Positions 1 to 10,000 of a stretch of 64,000 nt of DNA are shown here, piece by piece (within the stretch, counting starts at the first letter, position 1; each line of letters begins with the position of its first letter). The translations under genes and the position numbers were made by a program. The stretch covers positions 84,585-148,584 of the forward strand of contig DATJAY010000027.1 in NCBI GenBank assembly GCA_035515795.1, written 5' to 3'. Below the pieces are notes generated by a model, which saw nothing but the letters and a program-made list of their open reading frames with translations, was not told where the DNA came from and searched no databases. Source of the stretch: Candidatus Acidiferrales bacterium (GTDB lineage Bacteria; Bacteroidota; Ignavibacteria; Kryptoniales; JAKASW01).

Positions 1-1
1 A

Positions 2-1405
2 AGCAAAGAGAGGCATTTACTTGAACTGCTCGACCGACAGGCGGAGATATATATCCAGGCGAACAAGTTTGAAATTGCCGAAGTAATCCTTCAATGCATT
101 CTTTCAGATTCTCCGGAGGACTTAAACGCACTGAACGATTTTTCCGTTATTAAAATTCTTGAGAATAATTGGGAAGGTGCAATAAGTCTAATAGAAAAAG
201 TCTTGCTCGTCGATTCGAATAACCAGGCGGCAAATTCCAATTTAGCATATATCAAGCAGCAATTCGAAACAAAGAAAAAGGTTCTCGAAGCAGAAAAGAT
301 GATCGAAGAGTCACGTTTCAATGAGGCAGACATCCAGTTGAGCAATATCCTGGCCGTGAATTCCAAAAACATTGAAGCTCTGAATGCGTATGCAAAGCTT
401 CGGATCAGAAATTCTGACTTTGCCGGCGCTAAAGAGACAATCCAAATAATGATCGAGACGGAACCCAACAGCTCCTGCATCTGGGACCGAAGCGACGAGT
501 ACGCAGATAGATTGATTAACAAAATGGGAGAGTCTTCCTTCTATGAGATATTCGATTTTGTTCGGAGACTTATTTCAAGCGGCAAGGAAAATGAAGCGCA
601 CATGATACTCTGGAAAATATTTTCCAGCGACCACGGCGTCCGACATGCAATAAGATTACTAAAAGACATCACCATACCCGAACATAAAAAAGAGACATAC
701 TCGGTCCTAGTTGAATTACAGCGGCTACAGCGATTTTCTGCCAACCGCAGGAAGGGATATTCCCAGTGGGGTGAGGAGTCGATCATAAGAGAGTTCTTCG
801 AAGGATATTCCGAAACCTATTTGAAGTTTTTCGTCGACGCAGGCGCATTCAACGGAATCATGGGAAGCAACACGAGGGCTTTAGCTGAATCCGGCTGGGG
901 TGGAATATTGATTGAACCAAATCCTCTTGTTTTCGGAGGATTGAAAAGAGATTACGAGAAATTCTCGAGCTGTGTTTGCCTCCAGAATGCCCTGTCAAAT
1001 TATTCCGCGGACAACGTCGAAATGTTTATTGCGATGGGTCCGGAGGGAACACCCGAAGGCAAACAGTGGGAATATGCTCAGGTAAGTACGCTTAACAGAA
1101 ATTTCGCCGACACTTACATCAAAGAGCATGACTTCCGATACAAGCCATACAGAGTCAACGTCAGAACTCTCACGGAGATTCTCACTGCCAATGGCTGCCC
1201 GCATGATTTCGGATTCATCAGCATCGACTGCGAAGCCGAAGACCTAAACGTTTTGAAAGGACTAGATCTTTCGATATTTAGGCCGAAACTAATCTGCATA
1301 GAAAGCGATAAAGAAGTACGGAGCGGCACGTTCAAGACACACTTAGAAAAATGGGGTTATAAGTTTCACGCCGAGATCTGTGGGAACACTTTCTTCTCGC
1401 TATGA
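2..1405 (+). CDS. TPR-FkbM family methyltransferase, 5' end outside the window
   Basis: The reading frame is open from the first bases of the window, so the gene begins upstream; the internal TTG at 203 is not the true start. The first part (to about nt 600) is helical, TPR-like sequence with repeated pairs of short helices. From about nt 750 there is an FkbM-type (Methyltransf_21) domain: YSQWGEESII at its start, the SAM-binding stretch FVDAGAFNG near nt 830, IEPNP near nt 915, and FISIDCEAED near nt 1215. FkbM proteins methylate hydroxyl groups, often on sugars or polyketides. The following gene, 54 bp downstream, is a glycosyltransferase giant, so a role in methylating a surface glycan is likely but inferred. 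The fusion of TPR repeats to a sugar-modifying domain recurs in the next proteins. Confidence 0.8.
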   Translation, partial: SKERHLLELLDRQAEIYIQANKFEIAEVILQCILSDSPEDLNALNDFSVIKILENNWEGAISLIEKVLLVDSNNQAANSNLAYIKQQFETKKKVLEAEKMIEESRFNEADIQLSNILAVNSKNIEALNAYAKLRIRNSDFAGAKETIQIMIETEPNSSCIWDRSDEYADRLINKMGESSFYEIFDFVRRLISSGKENEAHMILWKIFSSDHGVRHAIRLLKDITIPEHKKETYSVLVELQRLQRFSANRRKGYSQWGEESIIREFFEGYSETYLKFFVDAGAFNGIMGSNTRALAESGWGGILIEPNPLVFGGLKRDYEKFSSCVCLQNALSNYSADNVEMFIAMGPEGTPEGKQWEYAQVSTLNRNFADTYIKEHDFRYKPYRVNVRTLTEILTANGCPHDFGFISIDCEAEDLNVLKGLDLSIFRPKLICIESDKEVRSGTFKTHLEKWGYKFHAEICGNTFFSL

Positions 1406-1459
1406 CAGATAATTCCTTTCTCTTTTTCATACTTCTCAAAGAATAAAAGGAACTAGCAA

Positions 1460-4400
1460 ATGGAAAAGGATTCCAGCAAGAAAACAATCGGAATCGGTCT
1501 GGTAGAACACATGGGTGATATCGTCGCGTGCGAGCCTGTTTCGCGTTACCTCCGCGGAGAATTTCCTGAGGCGCATATAGTATGGGTGGTGCGAAAGGAG
1601 TACAGGGAGTTGATAGATACAAACCCAAATATCGACGAGACCCTCGTCGTAGGTTGCCTGACCGAATGGATACTTCTTTCCAAGACCGGAGTGTTTGATG
1701 AAATCTTTGATCTTCATATTAACAAGAGAGTTTGCCCGACTTGCATGGTTCCACTGGAAAAAACGAGAGGAGAGTTAGACGTCGCGGAACTGACTTATTT
1801 TAACTATGGGAGTCTTCTTCAGGCATTTTCAATCGGGGCAGGATTGCCCGCGCTCGATGATCCCCCGAAGGTTTACATTCCTGACGCTGTCGTGTCGCGA
1901 GTCGATCAGCTCAATCTTCCCGCCGACTGTGTCGTGGTACATACTCTTACAAACGAAAGCGTCAAAGACTGGCAGGAAGCAAAATGGATTCAGCTCGCTT
2001 CCGAGATAACTCATAGCTTCGGCTTGGCCGTTGTGGAAGTGGGCATCAAACCTACCTTAGCAAATGGCGGACTCAAAAGCTACATCAATCTGTGCGGTAA
2101 ACTTTCCATCCTTGAAACGGCGGAAGTAATTCGCAGGAGCACAATTTTTATAGGAGTCGACAGCGGTCCCGCGCATCTCGCAAATGCCGTCGGAACCTTT
2201 GGAATAATATTATTGGGCAAATACAAAGTCTACGAGACTTATAATCCGTTCAGCGGGGACTACGGAAGCGGCATTAACTCTCACCTGGTCTTTTCGAAAG
2301 ACGGCGTCTCAGAAATAAAAACATTGGAAGTATTTAAAGTCTTCGGGCAATGCTTGACGCACGTGCTGAGAGGAAAACGGTTCAAAGGAATAATAAGAAA
2401 CTACAGTTCCGAGATTCGGAAGGATATGGCAGCGAAGGAAGCAGGAGTGGGAAGACAGATAAGGGCAATTGCATTTCACCTGCCTCAGTTTCATCCGATT
2501 CCGGAAAATGACCGCTGGTGGGGAAAGGGGTTCACCGACTGGACAAATGCTTCAAAAGTGAAGCCGCTTTATCCAGGACATTACCAGCCACATATTCCCT
2601 CCGAGTTGGGTTTCTACGACTTGCGTCTGAAGGAGGCAAGAAATTCGCAGGCCGAACTGGCGAAAGAACACGGGATAGAAGGGTTTTGCTACTGGCACTA
2701 TTGGTTCGGCGGGAAACAATTATTGCAGAGACCTGTGGATGAAATCATTTCAACCGGCGAACCAGATTTCAAATTCTGTCTCGCATGGGCAAATGAAAGC
2801 TGGAGCCGCCGATGGGACGGCGAGAGCAAAGAAGTGTTGCAGGAGCAAGTCTACGGCGGTGAACCCGACGACACGAATCATTTCAACTATCTACGACATG
2901 CATTTCAAGATAAACGATACATGACCGTCGAAGGAAAACCGCTCTTTCTGATTTACAGGCCAGCAGAACTGCCCGATCCTAAACGGACGCTCTCGCTCTG
3001 GAGAAAGCTGGCACAAGAGAACGGATTCAAAGGCCTGTACATCCTGGCCCTGAAGACGAAGTTCAGTAAACTGGAAACCGACTGGACTGATTTCGGATTC
3101 GACGGAGAGGTGATCCATCATCCTAATTTTGACCCTCTGTTCGAAATAATGAACTACCAGCGTGCATTCTTAATGGAACGGAAATACATACCGCCAGGTT
3201 TGCCGAGAGAAAAGGAATCATACCCGCTTAAGTTCGATTACGAAAACGCGGCGCCATTGTTGAAATTACACAACGATCGTCACCTCAAAAACGACCATGT
3301 CTATCCCACCGTGATGTGCTCGTGGGATCATAGTCCCAGAGTCGGGAAAAGGGCCGTCGTACTTACATCGCCTTCTCCGGAAGCGTATGGAAAATGGTTA
3401 TCGTTAGAGGCTGAAAGACTTTCAAGCAGGGACCACGAGCATCGACTACTCTTCATCAATGCATGGAACGAATGGGCAGAAGGTATGTACCTCGAACCCG
3501 ACTTGAGATTCGGAAGGGAATTCCTTGAATCAACAAAGGGAGCATTGACCGGACAACTCCATGAAGGAAATCGAAAATCGAAAGATCAGGAAATATTCGG
3601 CGACGTTGGAGCCGACGACAAGAAAAATTCCATCGAGGTGCACATCAAGAAAGCAAGGGCGAGCAAAACAAACAAGGAATTTTCGAATGCTGAAAAAGAA
3701 TATATCATGGCCCTCGTACAGGCTTCGATTGCGATCGGGCAGCTCATACACCTGTCCGCTTCGCAGAAAGAGAGCAAAATGTTCAAGACTCGCCTGCAAA
3801 ACATGAAGGCCGTATCTGCCCAGCTCAATGGAGAGCTTGCGGAAATTTATTCCATGAAGGGCAGATTTGAAAAAGCCAACGCGGTTTTCCTCGAAGGGAT
3901 CGACCTTGAACCGACGGCAGTGATCGCATCTTTCGAGACTGCCGAAGAAATGGTCAGGAGAGGTTATTTCTTAAGCAGCCTGCATCTTTTCCTTAACCTG
4001 CACGACAAAGCCCCACGCGACGTGAAAGTCCTTCTTGCCTTGGGCTTTATTCTGTCGAAGATCGGAAAGGCTGACAAGGCGATAGAGGCATACGAAACGG
4101 TGCTGCTGTTGCAAAGAGATAACGCACAGGCCAAGCAGGCATTGGTTCGGTTGAAAACAATCAAACATAAAACTTTTGATGATGTGACTGCCGAACTTCC
4201 AAAATCTAGCGTACCACCATCTATCTCAAAAAAGAGTGAGCTTCCGAATCAACCATTCAAAGAAGGTCACCTTGCAGACCGACTTCCTTCGATGCCAAGT
4301 ACTGAGTTGGAGGGTACGTTCTTTACCCATGATTCCGCGTCTCTAATAAATCGGCAGCTGGCTGACTTACTGATGAAACAGAACATAAAGGTTAAGCTGA

Positions 4401-5863
4401 AACCACTGGAGCCAGTGGACATTGCCATCAAAGCAAACGGGCTAAATCGTTACCGGCACTTAGTCAAAAGTACCAATCCGAGAGGCGAAAAGGCAGACGT
4501 TCATATTCGCAATAGTTGGCCGCCAAATCTAGATCCCCCGGATGACGGTCACTGGGTGATAATTCAACCGTGGGAGTTTGGCAGTCTGCCAAAAGACTGG
4601 GTGAGCGTTTTCTCCAATGAGGTTGATGAAATTTGGGTCCCAAGCAATTACGTTCGCAAAGTCTATGTCGACAGCGGAGTCCCGAGCGAAAAGGTCATAG
4701 TAGTTCCGAATGGGATTGATCCGAATATTTTCCGGCCTGACGCGAGACCGTTCCGTTTACAATCGAAGAAGCAGTTCAAATTCCTGTTTGTCGGAGGCAC
4801 GATTCTTAGAAAAGGGATCGACATTTTGCTTGATTCATACACCTCAACTTTCAATTCCTCAGACGATGTCTGCCTTGTAATCAAAGATTTTTGTGTAGAC
4901 TCGTTTTACGAGGGAATGACTTTCAGAGATAATGTGAACGAACTGAAACGAAAACCCGATTCTCCTGAAATCGAATACCTGGACAGAAACTTGACAGAAG
5001 AAGAGATCGCAGGACTTTATGTCTCGTGCGATGTATTAGTTCACCCGTATCGCGGAGAAGGGTTCGGATTGCCAATACTCGAATCCATGGCCTGCGGCAC
5101 ACCTCCGATGGTTACCAACGGAGGAGCCGCGCTGGATTTTTGCGACAATACAAACAGTATACTCGTGGATGCTTCCATCAAGCGGCTTCCCGGAAAGGAA
5201 ATCGGCGGTAGAACCACTGTCGACTACCCTTGGATCTATGAGATCGAGACGCGTGAACTGTCTTCCAAAATGCAGTGGGCTTTCGAACACAGGGAAGAGC
5301 TGAAGAAGCTGGGAGAAACCGCAAGCAAAACTATCAGGACAAACTGGTCTTGGGAGAAGGCAGCTGCGGTGGCAGCCGGCAGAATTATGAAATTGATTTC
5401 AAAACCCGTTGTTCGATTGAAGCCGGCTACATCAACGAGCAGTTTCAAGGAGAGTTACGAGCATGCGCGAAACCTTGCGATCAACGGAAAGATTTCAGAA
5501 TCGATGGAAATATTTGAGGAACTGTTAAGCGTGAATCCTGAACATGCCGGAGTGCTAAACGACCTTGGCGCACTTTACTTTCAGAAAGGTGACAAGGAAA
5601 AGGCAGTTCAATCATTTGAAAGAGCAGTTAAGTCGGATCCTCAGAACATCAGCGCACTGAAGAACCTTGCCGATCTTTACTTAGATGTCGGACGTGTCGC
5701 GGAGGCGACAAAAACCTATAAAGACATTTTGGCGATTACACCAAATGATTTTGAAGTAATACGACGAATTGCGTATGTCTGCTCTCTGCTCGGAAAAAAC
5801 GAAGAGGCTGCATTTTTTTACTCGATGGCTGAACAAAAGAGTCAACCCGTGGACCACAAATGA
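1460..5863 (+). CDS. Multidomain glycosyltransferase: GT9, WbsX-like, TPR, GT4, TPR (1467 aa)
   Basis: A single ORF joins domains that are normally separate proteins. Residues 1-300 resemble heptosyltransferase-type GT9, with the VDSGPAHLAN motif at about 232. Residues 334-690 match the WbsX/GH99-like family (AFHLPQFHPIPEND, WWGKGFTDWTN, CLAWANESWSRRWDG, INAWNEWAEG). Residues about 720-920 are TPR-like. Residues about 985-1320 form a GT4 glycosyltransferase (VVPNGIDPN near 1080, GEGFGLPILESMACG near 1199). Residues 1330-1463 are clear TPRs. No signal peptide or membrane span is visible, so it probably acts in the cytoplasm at the membrane face. It has an AAAGGAAC ribosome site before ATG 1460. 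With the FkbM gene, UDP-galactopyranose mutase and the 1756-aa protein it probably builds a capsule, O-antigen or protein-linked glycan. Substrates cannot be read from the sequence. Confidence 0.85.
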   Translation: MEKDSSKKTIGIGLVEHMGDIVACEPVSRYLRGEFPEAHIVWVVRKEYRELIDTNPNIDETLVVGCLTEWILLSKTGVFDEIFDLHINKRVCPTCMVPLEKTRGELDVAELTYFNYGSLLQAFSIGAGLPALDDPPKVYIPDAVVSRVDQLNLPADCVVVHTLTNESVKDWQEAKWIQLASEITHSFGLAVVEVGIKPTLANGGLKSYINLCGKLSILETAEVIRRSTIFIGVDSGPAHLANAVGTFGIILLGKYKVYETYNPFSGDYGSGINSHLVFSKDGVSEIKTLEVFKVFGQCLTHVLRGKRFKGIIRNYSSEIRKDMAAKEAGVGRQIRAIAFHLPQFHPIPENDRWWGKGFTDWTNASKVKPLYPGHYQPHIPSELGFYDLRLKEARNSQAELAKEHGIEGFCYWHYWFGGKQLLQRPVDEIISTGEPDFKFCLAWANESWSRRWDGESKEVLQEQVYGGEPDDTNHFNYLRHAFQDKRYMTVEGKPLFLIYRPAELPDPKRTLSLWRKLAQENGFKGLYILALKTKFSKLETDWTDFGFDGEVIHHPNFDPLFEIMNYQRAFLMERKYIPPGLPREKESYPLKFDYENAAPLLKLHNDRHLKNDHVYPTVMCSWDHSPRVGKRAVVLTSPSPEAYGKWLSLEAERLSSRDHEHRLLFINAWNEWAEGMYLEPDLRFGREFLESTKGALTGQLHEGNRKSKDQEIFGDVGADDKKNSIEVHIKKARASKTNKEFSNAEKEYIMALVQASIAIGQLIHLSASQKESKMFKTRLQNMKAVSAQLNGELAEIYSMKGRFEKANAVFLEGIDLEPTAVIASFETAEEMVRRGYFLSSLHLFLNLHDKAPRDVKVLLALGFILSKIGKADKAIEAYETVLLLQRDNAQAKQALVRLKTIKHKTFDDVTAELPKSSVPPSISKKSELPNQPFKEGHLADRLPSMPSTELEGTFFTHDSASLINRQLADLLMKQNIKVKLKPLEPVDIAIKANGLNRYRHLVKSTNPRGEKADVHIRNSWPPNLDPPDDGHWVIIQPWEFGSLPKDWVSVFSNEVDEIWVPSNYVRKVYVDSGVPSEKVIVVPNGIDPNIFRPDARPFRLQSKKQFKFLFVGGTILRKGIDILLDSYTSTFNSSDDVCLVIKDFCVDSFYEGMTFRDNVNELKRKPDSPEIEYLDRNLTEEEIAGLYVSCDVLVHPYRGEGFGLPILESMACGTPPMVTNGGAALDFCDNTNSILVDASIKRLPGKEIGGRTTVDYPWIYEIETRELSSKMQWAFEHREELKKLGETASKTIRTNWSWEKAAAVAAGRIMKLISKPVVRLKPATSTSSFKESYEHARNLAINGKISESMEIFEELLSVNPEHAGVLNDLGALYFQKGDKEKAVQSFERAVKSDPQNISALKNLADLYLDVGRVAEATKTYKDILAITPNDFEVIRRIAYVCSLLGKNEEAAFFYSMAEQKSQPVDHK

Positions 5864-5899
5864 TAAACGCTCTCATCAGAAACGAATCTACCATGACGA

Positions 5900-7060
5900 A
5901 TGATTTCAAATAGCTCTACATATGGCTGGATGATCGTCGGCTGCGGACTCACCGGCGCCACGCTAGCTGAGAGGATTGCCTCTCAATTGAACGAGCGTGT
6001 ATTAATCATAGATAGACGAAATCACATTGCAGGAAACGCTTACGATTTTTACGATGACTCGGGAATACTTGCAAGCAAATATGGCGCTCACATATTTCAT
6101 ACTCAGTCGAGGCAAGTCTGGAATTATGTGAATCGCTTTGCCAGGTTCAATAACTATGTACATTTTGTCGATGCCTTAGTGGATGGCAAATACTATTCGA
6201 TTCCCGTCAATCTCGACACCATCAACTCTTTTTATGAAATCGACCTTTCGGAGGAACAACTCCCGGCATTCATCGCACAGAAACGAGTACCGATTGACCA
6301 TCCGAAAAATGCTGAGGAGGCCGTGATAAATAAGATTGGGTGGGAACTATACGAAGCTTTTTACAAGAACTACACAATAAAGCAATGGGGCCTCAATCCA
6401 ACCGACTTAGATCCTGGAGTTACGCTAAGACTCCCCGTCAGAATGAATCGAGACAAACGGTATTTCTCCGACCCATGGCAGGGAATCCCAGTCGGCGGAT
6501 ACACGAAGATGGTCGAGGCAATGCTCCGCCATGAGAATATAGACGTAATACTTGATGTGGATTATCGCCAGATCTCCGAGCTTGTCAAATTCAAAAGAAT
6601 GATTTTTACGGGAAGCATCGACGAGTTCTTTAACTACGGGCTGGGAAAGCTCCCCTACCGCAGTCTCAGATTCGAATTTGAGACTCACGATCGTGAGCAC
6701 TTTCAGCACATCGGGGTCGTCAATTATCCAAATAATTTCGACTACACAAGAATAGTCGAATATAAATTCTTGAATGAGCAGAGTGCTCCAAAGACCACAA
6801 TCAGTTATGAATACCCGTGCTGGAACGACGCGGAGCCATACTACCCTGTTCCATCAAGTGACAGCCGATCGCTGTTTTCCAAGTACGGAGAAGCTGCTGA
6901 CAAACTCAGCGCCATTTTCTTTTGCGGAAGACTCGGCACATATAATTATTACAACATGGATCAATGTATAGGTCAAGCTCTTCACTTATTCTCGACGCAG
7001 ATAGCAAAAAAAGAAAAGTTGCACGTATCAACCAACAAATTGGTAAAGTTCGATGGATAA
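5900..7060 (+). CDS. glf: UDP-galactopyranose mutase
   Basis: This flavoenzyme interconverts UDP-galactopyranose and UDP-galactofuranose, the donor for galactofuranose in surface glycans. The 386-aa length is normal for the family. The N-terminus has the FAD-binding GCGLTGATLAERIA loop (residues about 13-26), followed by RNHIAGNAYD and YGAHIFHT (near 61), which are characteristic of Glf. IKQWGLNPTDLDPGV and the C-terminal FCGRLGTYNYYNMDQ further support the call. ATG 5900 is chosen because the in-frame product starts directly before the Rossmann strand; the ATG at 5893 is in another frame and stops at once. Its stop overlaps the start of the next gene by 8 bp, so the two are probably translated together. 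The gene implies that the glycan made here contains galactofuranose. Confidence 0.93.
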   Translation: MISNSSTYGWMIVGCGLTGATLAERIASQLNERVLIIDRRNHIAGNAYDFYDDSGILASKYGAHIFHTQSRQVWNYVNRFARFNNYVHFVDALVDGKYYSIPVNLDTINSFYEIDLSEEQLPAFIAQKRVPIDHPKNAEEAVINKIGWELYEAFYKNYTIKQWGLNPTDLDPGVTLRLPVRMNRDKRYFSDPWQGIPVGGYTKMVEAMLRHENIDVILDVDYRQISELVKFKRMIFTGSIDEFFNYGLGKLPYRSLRFEFETHDREHFQHIGVVNYPNNFDYTRIVEYKFLNEQSAPKTTISYEYPCWNDAEPYYPVPSSDSRSLFSKYGEAADKLSAIFFCGRLGTYNYYNMDQCIGQALHLFSTQIAKKEKLHVSTNKLVKFDG

Positions 7061-10000
7061 CAGTATTCTAAGCCGAGACATCCCCGATCTTCACAGCTAC
7101 ATACGATGGAATTCGATTTCTAAATACATCGACGACTCAATTTTGACGCTGGACGTTGGATGCAACGTCGGCACAATGTCGATCGAGATGGCTAAACGCT
7201 GCTCGGGGAAAGTCGTGGGAATAGATGTAGACCCGAAAGTCATCGCAAAGGCACAACAGAGGGCGGCGTCTTTTGGACTGTCCAATTGCGAATTTATGCC
7301 TGCCAGCGCAACTGAATTGCCTTTTGCCAACGCGACGTTCGACAGGATTCTTCTAGCGGATGTTCTTGAGCACGTAATTGACGATCTCGGAATCATAAAG
7401 GAATGTTTCAGAGTCATGAAGCCGGGAGGCAAGCTGATAATCAATGCTCCCCGGCCGAATTACTCTACGCTATTCAATAAAGCGTGGATCAGGAGCATCG
7501 GGCACGTTCGGGACGGATATGAACTCGACGATATAAAGGGACTGACCTCGGGTCTATTCGACGTTGTTGAATTTGATTTCAATTCGCGAGCAAAGGAAGA
7601 GTTTGATGCATTCTACAACAAAGGTTTTCAAAAAATAACTGACGAGCGCGTCCAAAAGACGATCGAACTCGAAAGCGATCTCTCTCGTGAGCCGTACGGA
7701 TTAAGCGTTATGCTGATTCGAAAAAACGATGCCGCACCCGTGACTCGGAAAATTCGCGTCCTGCATGTTGCGTGGGGACATCCTCCGAACATGGCGGCGG
7801 GTCCAATATACTATCTGCACCATCTCAGTCTCAGACAGAAAGCGAACGGACTGGACGTAGCGTGCTTCGTTGCGGGTCAGGCACCGCAGAAATCCGGTCA
7901 ACCACCTTACATCGACGATGATATCATAGATGGCCTTAAGTACTTCAAAGTGGAAAACAGACCGGCTCACTATTTCGACTGGTCAAATCCGAGGCGGGAG
8001 ACTGAAAACAAAGAAATCGAAAACTTATTTCAAAATGTCCTTCAAAAATGGCAGCCAGACATTGTTCACTTTCACAATCTCGTCGGACTGTCCATGTCTC
8101 TTCCCATAATTGCAAAGAAGTTCGACGCGGCAACTGTTCTCTCTGCACACAATTATTGGATGATGTGCTCAAGAGACGATTTGTTTGCCACCAATGAGTC
8201 TTCATGCCAAGGCCCCGGAGATGGGTCGCCATGCGCAAGTTGCATCGGGAACCCTGATGCCGTTGATGACTTGATGTATAGAACATCAAAGTCGAAAGAA
8301 ATTCTGAATAACCATGTGGATCTGGTTCTCGCAGTTTCCGAGCGCGTTCGCGAGTTGTTTATTGAATTCGGCATGCCTGCAAACAAAATTGTGACCCAGC
8401 ATATTGGTTCGATTGCCGCAGAAGTGAATTGGAACAATCTAGGTAAAAATAATAAGCATAGGTCAAAACCGAATACTCCTGTGAGGCTTGCATACTTCGG
8501 TACACTTTCATTGAGGAAAGGGGTACACCTGATCCTCGAAGCGGCAAAGCATCTGAAGGAATACGAAGGGCAGTTCATAATAGAGATATATGGAGGAGGC
8601 ATAAATGAAAGTTACAGGGCAAGACTTGAAAACATCTTAAGATCAGAGCCGTTCCTGAATAGGGTAATTATTTTCAAAGGTGGTTATACCCAGCAGAACT
8701 TGCCTGCGTTGATGTGCGATATCGATGCAGTGATAATCCCGCCGTTGTGGGAAGACAACGGGCCTCAAACGGTGATGGAGACTCTAGGAGCCGGGATTCC
8801 AATAATTGGAGCCAGAATGGGGGGCATTCCAGATTTTGTTACCGATGGAGAAAATGGTTTGCTCTTTCGCGGAGGCGACCCACTCGATCTGGCCGCCGCA
8901 ATAAAGAAGATACTTGGCGATCCAGCAGTGCTCGCCAAATTCCGAAATGGAATTCATGCACCGTTGCCAATGGAGCAACATGTCTACGACCTTCACGAGA
9001 AATACCTCGAGCTGTTGAAAGGCAAGGCTCCGCGAGTGATCGATTCCGAAGAGCACAGGGAACTATACAATGCGGCCAGGACAATGATCGAAAGTGGAAA
9101 TGCGCCGAAAGCCTTTGAGATTTTAAGAAAATTATTGCAGACTTCACCGGAGCATGCTGCAGGGCATAACGACATCGGCGTTTTGTATTTTCAAAGAGGT
9201 GAAATACAACCTGCAAAAAGACATCTCCAACGTTCCATCTCAGTGGCGCCGAATTACATAATCGCACAGAAGAATCTGGCAGAAGTATACGCAGCGGAAG
9301 GAAATTTCCAAACAGCCTTGGCACTCCTTCAGAAGATCTTTTCGGAAAACTCTCAGGATACCGAACCACTCATTTCTATCGCAAACATCTGTTTGAGAAT
9401 TGGCAAAAAGGAAGAAGCCGTTTTTTTCTATAATAAAGTCCTTGGTATGTCGTCGAAGCCTGAGATCAAGAAGGAAATACTGCAAATCTTGGGTGCGCTC
9501 GATGCTAATGCGGATCGGTCGAAAGCTGGGGAGATGAAACATCGACCAAACGCTGAAACTCCGGCAGCATCGGTCTCTGTCATTGTCCTGGCGTACAACA
9601 AATTGGAATTCACGGGAAGATGCATACAATCCATTTTGTCCCGGGTACATTATGGAAACTATGAGATAATCGTCGTGGACAACGCATCGACCGATGGTAC
9701 GCGAGAGTTCATGCTTAATCTCTCACGAAAAGTCGGGAACCTCAAGTATGTGCGGAACGAAACCAATGTCGGCTTTGTCGGCGGATGCAATGTCGGTGTT
9801 GAACACGCTTCAGGAGAGTACGTCCTCCTCCTCAACAACGACACAGTCGTTACCGAAGGTTGGCTGGAGTCTCTCATCGAATTTGCCATAAAGACACCGG
9901 ATTGTGGAGCCGTTGGTTCGAAACTCATCTACCCGGACGGAAGATTACAGGAGGCAGGCGGAATAATTTTTTCCGACGGCAACGGCTGGAACTATGGAAA

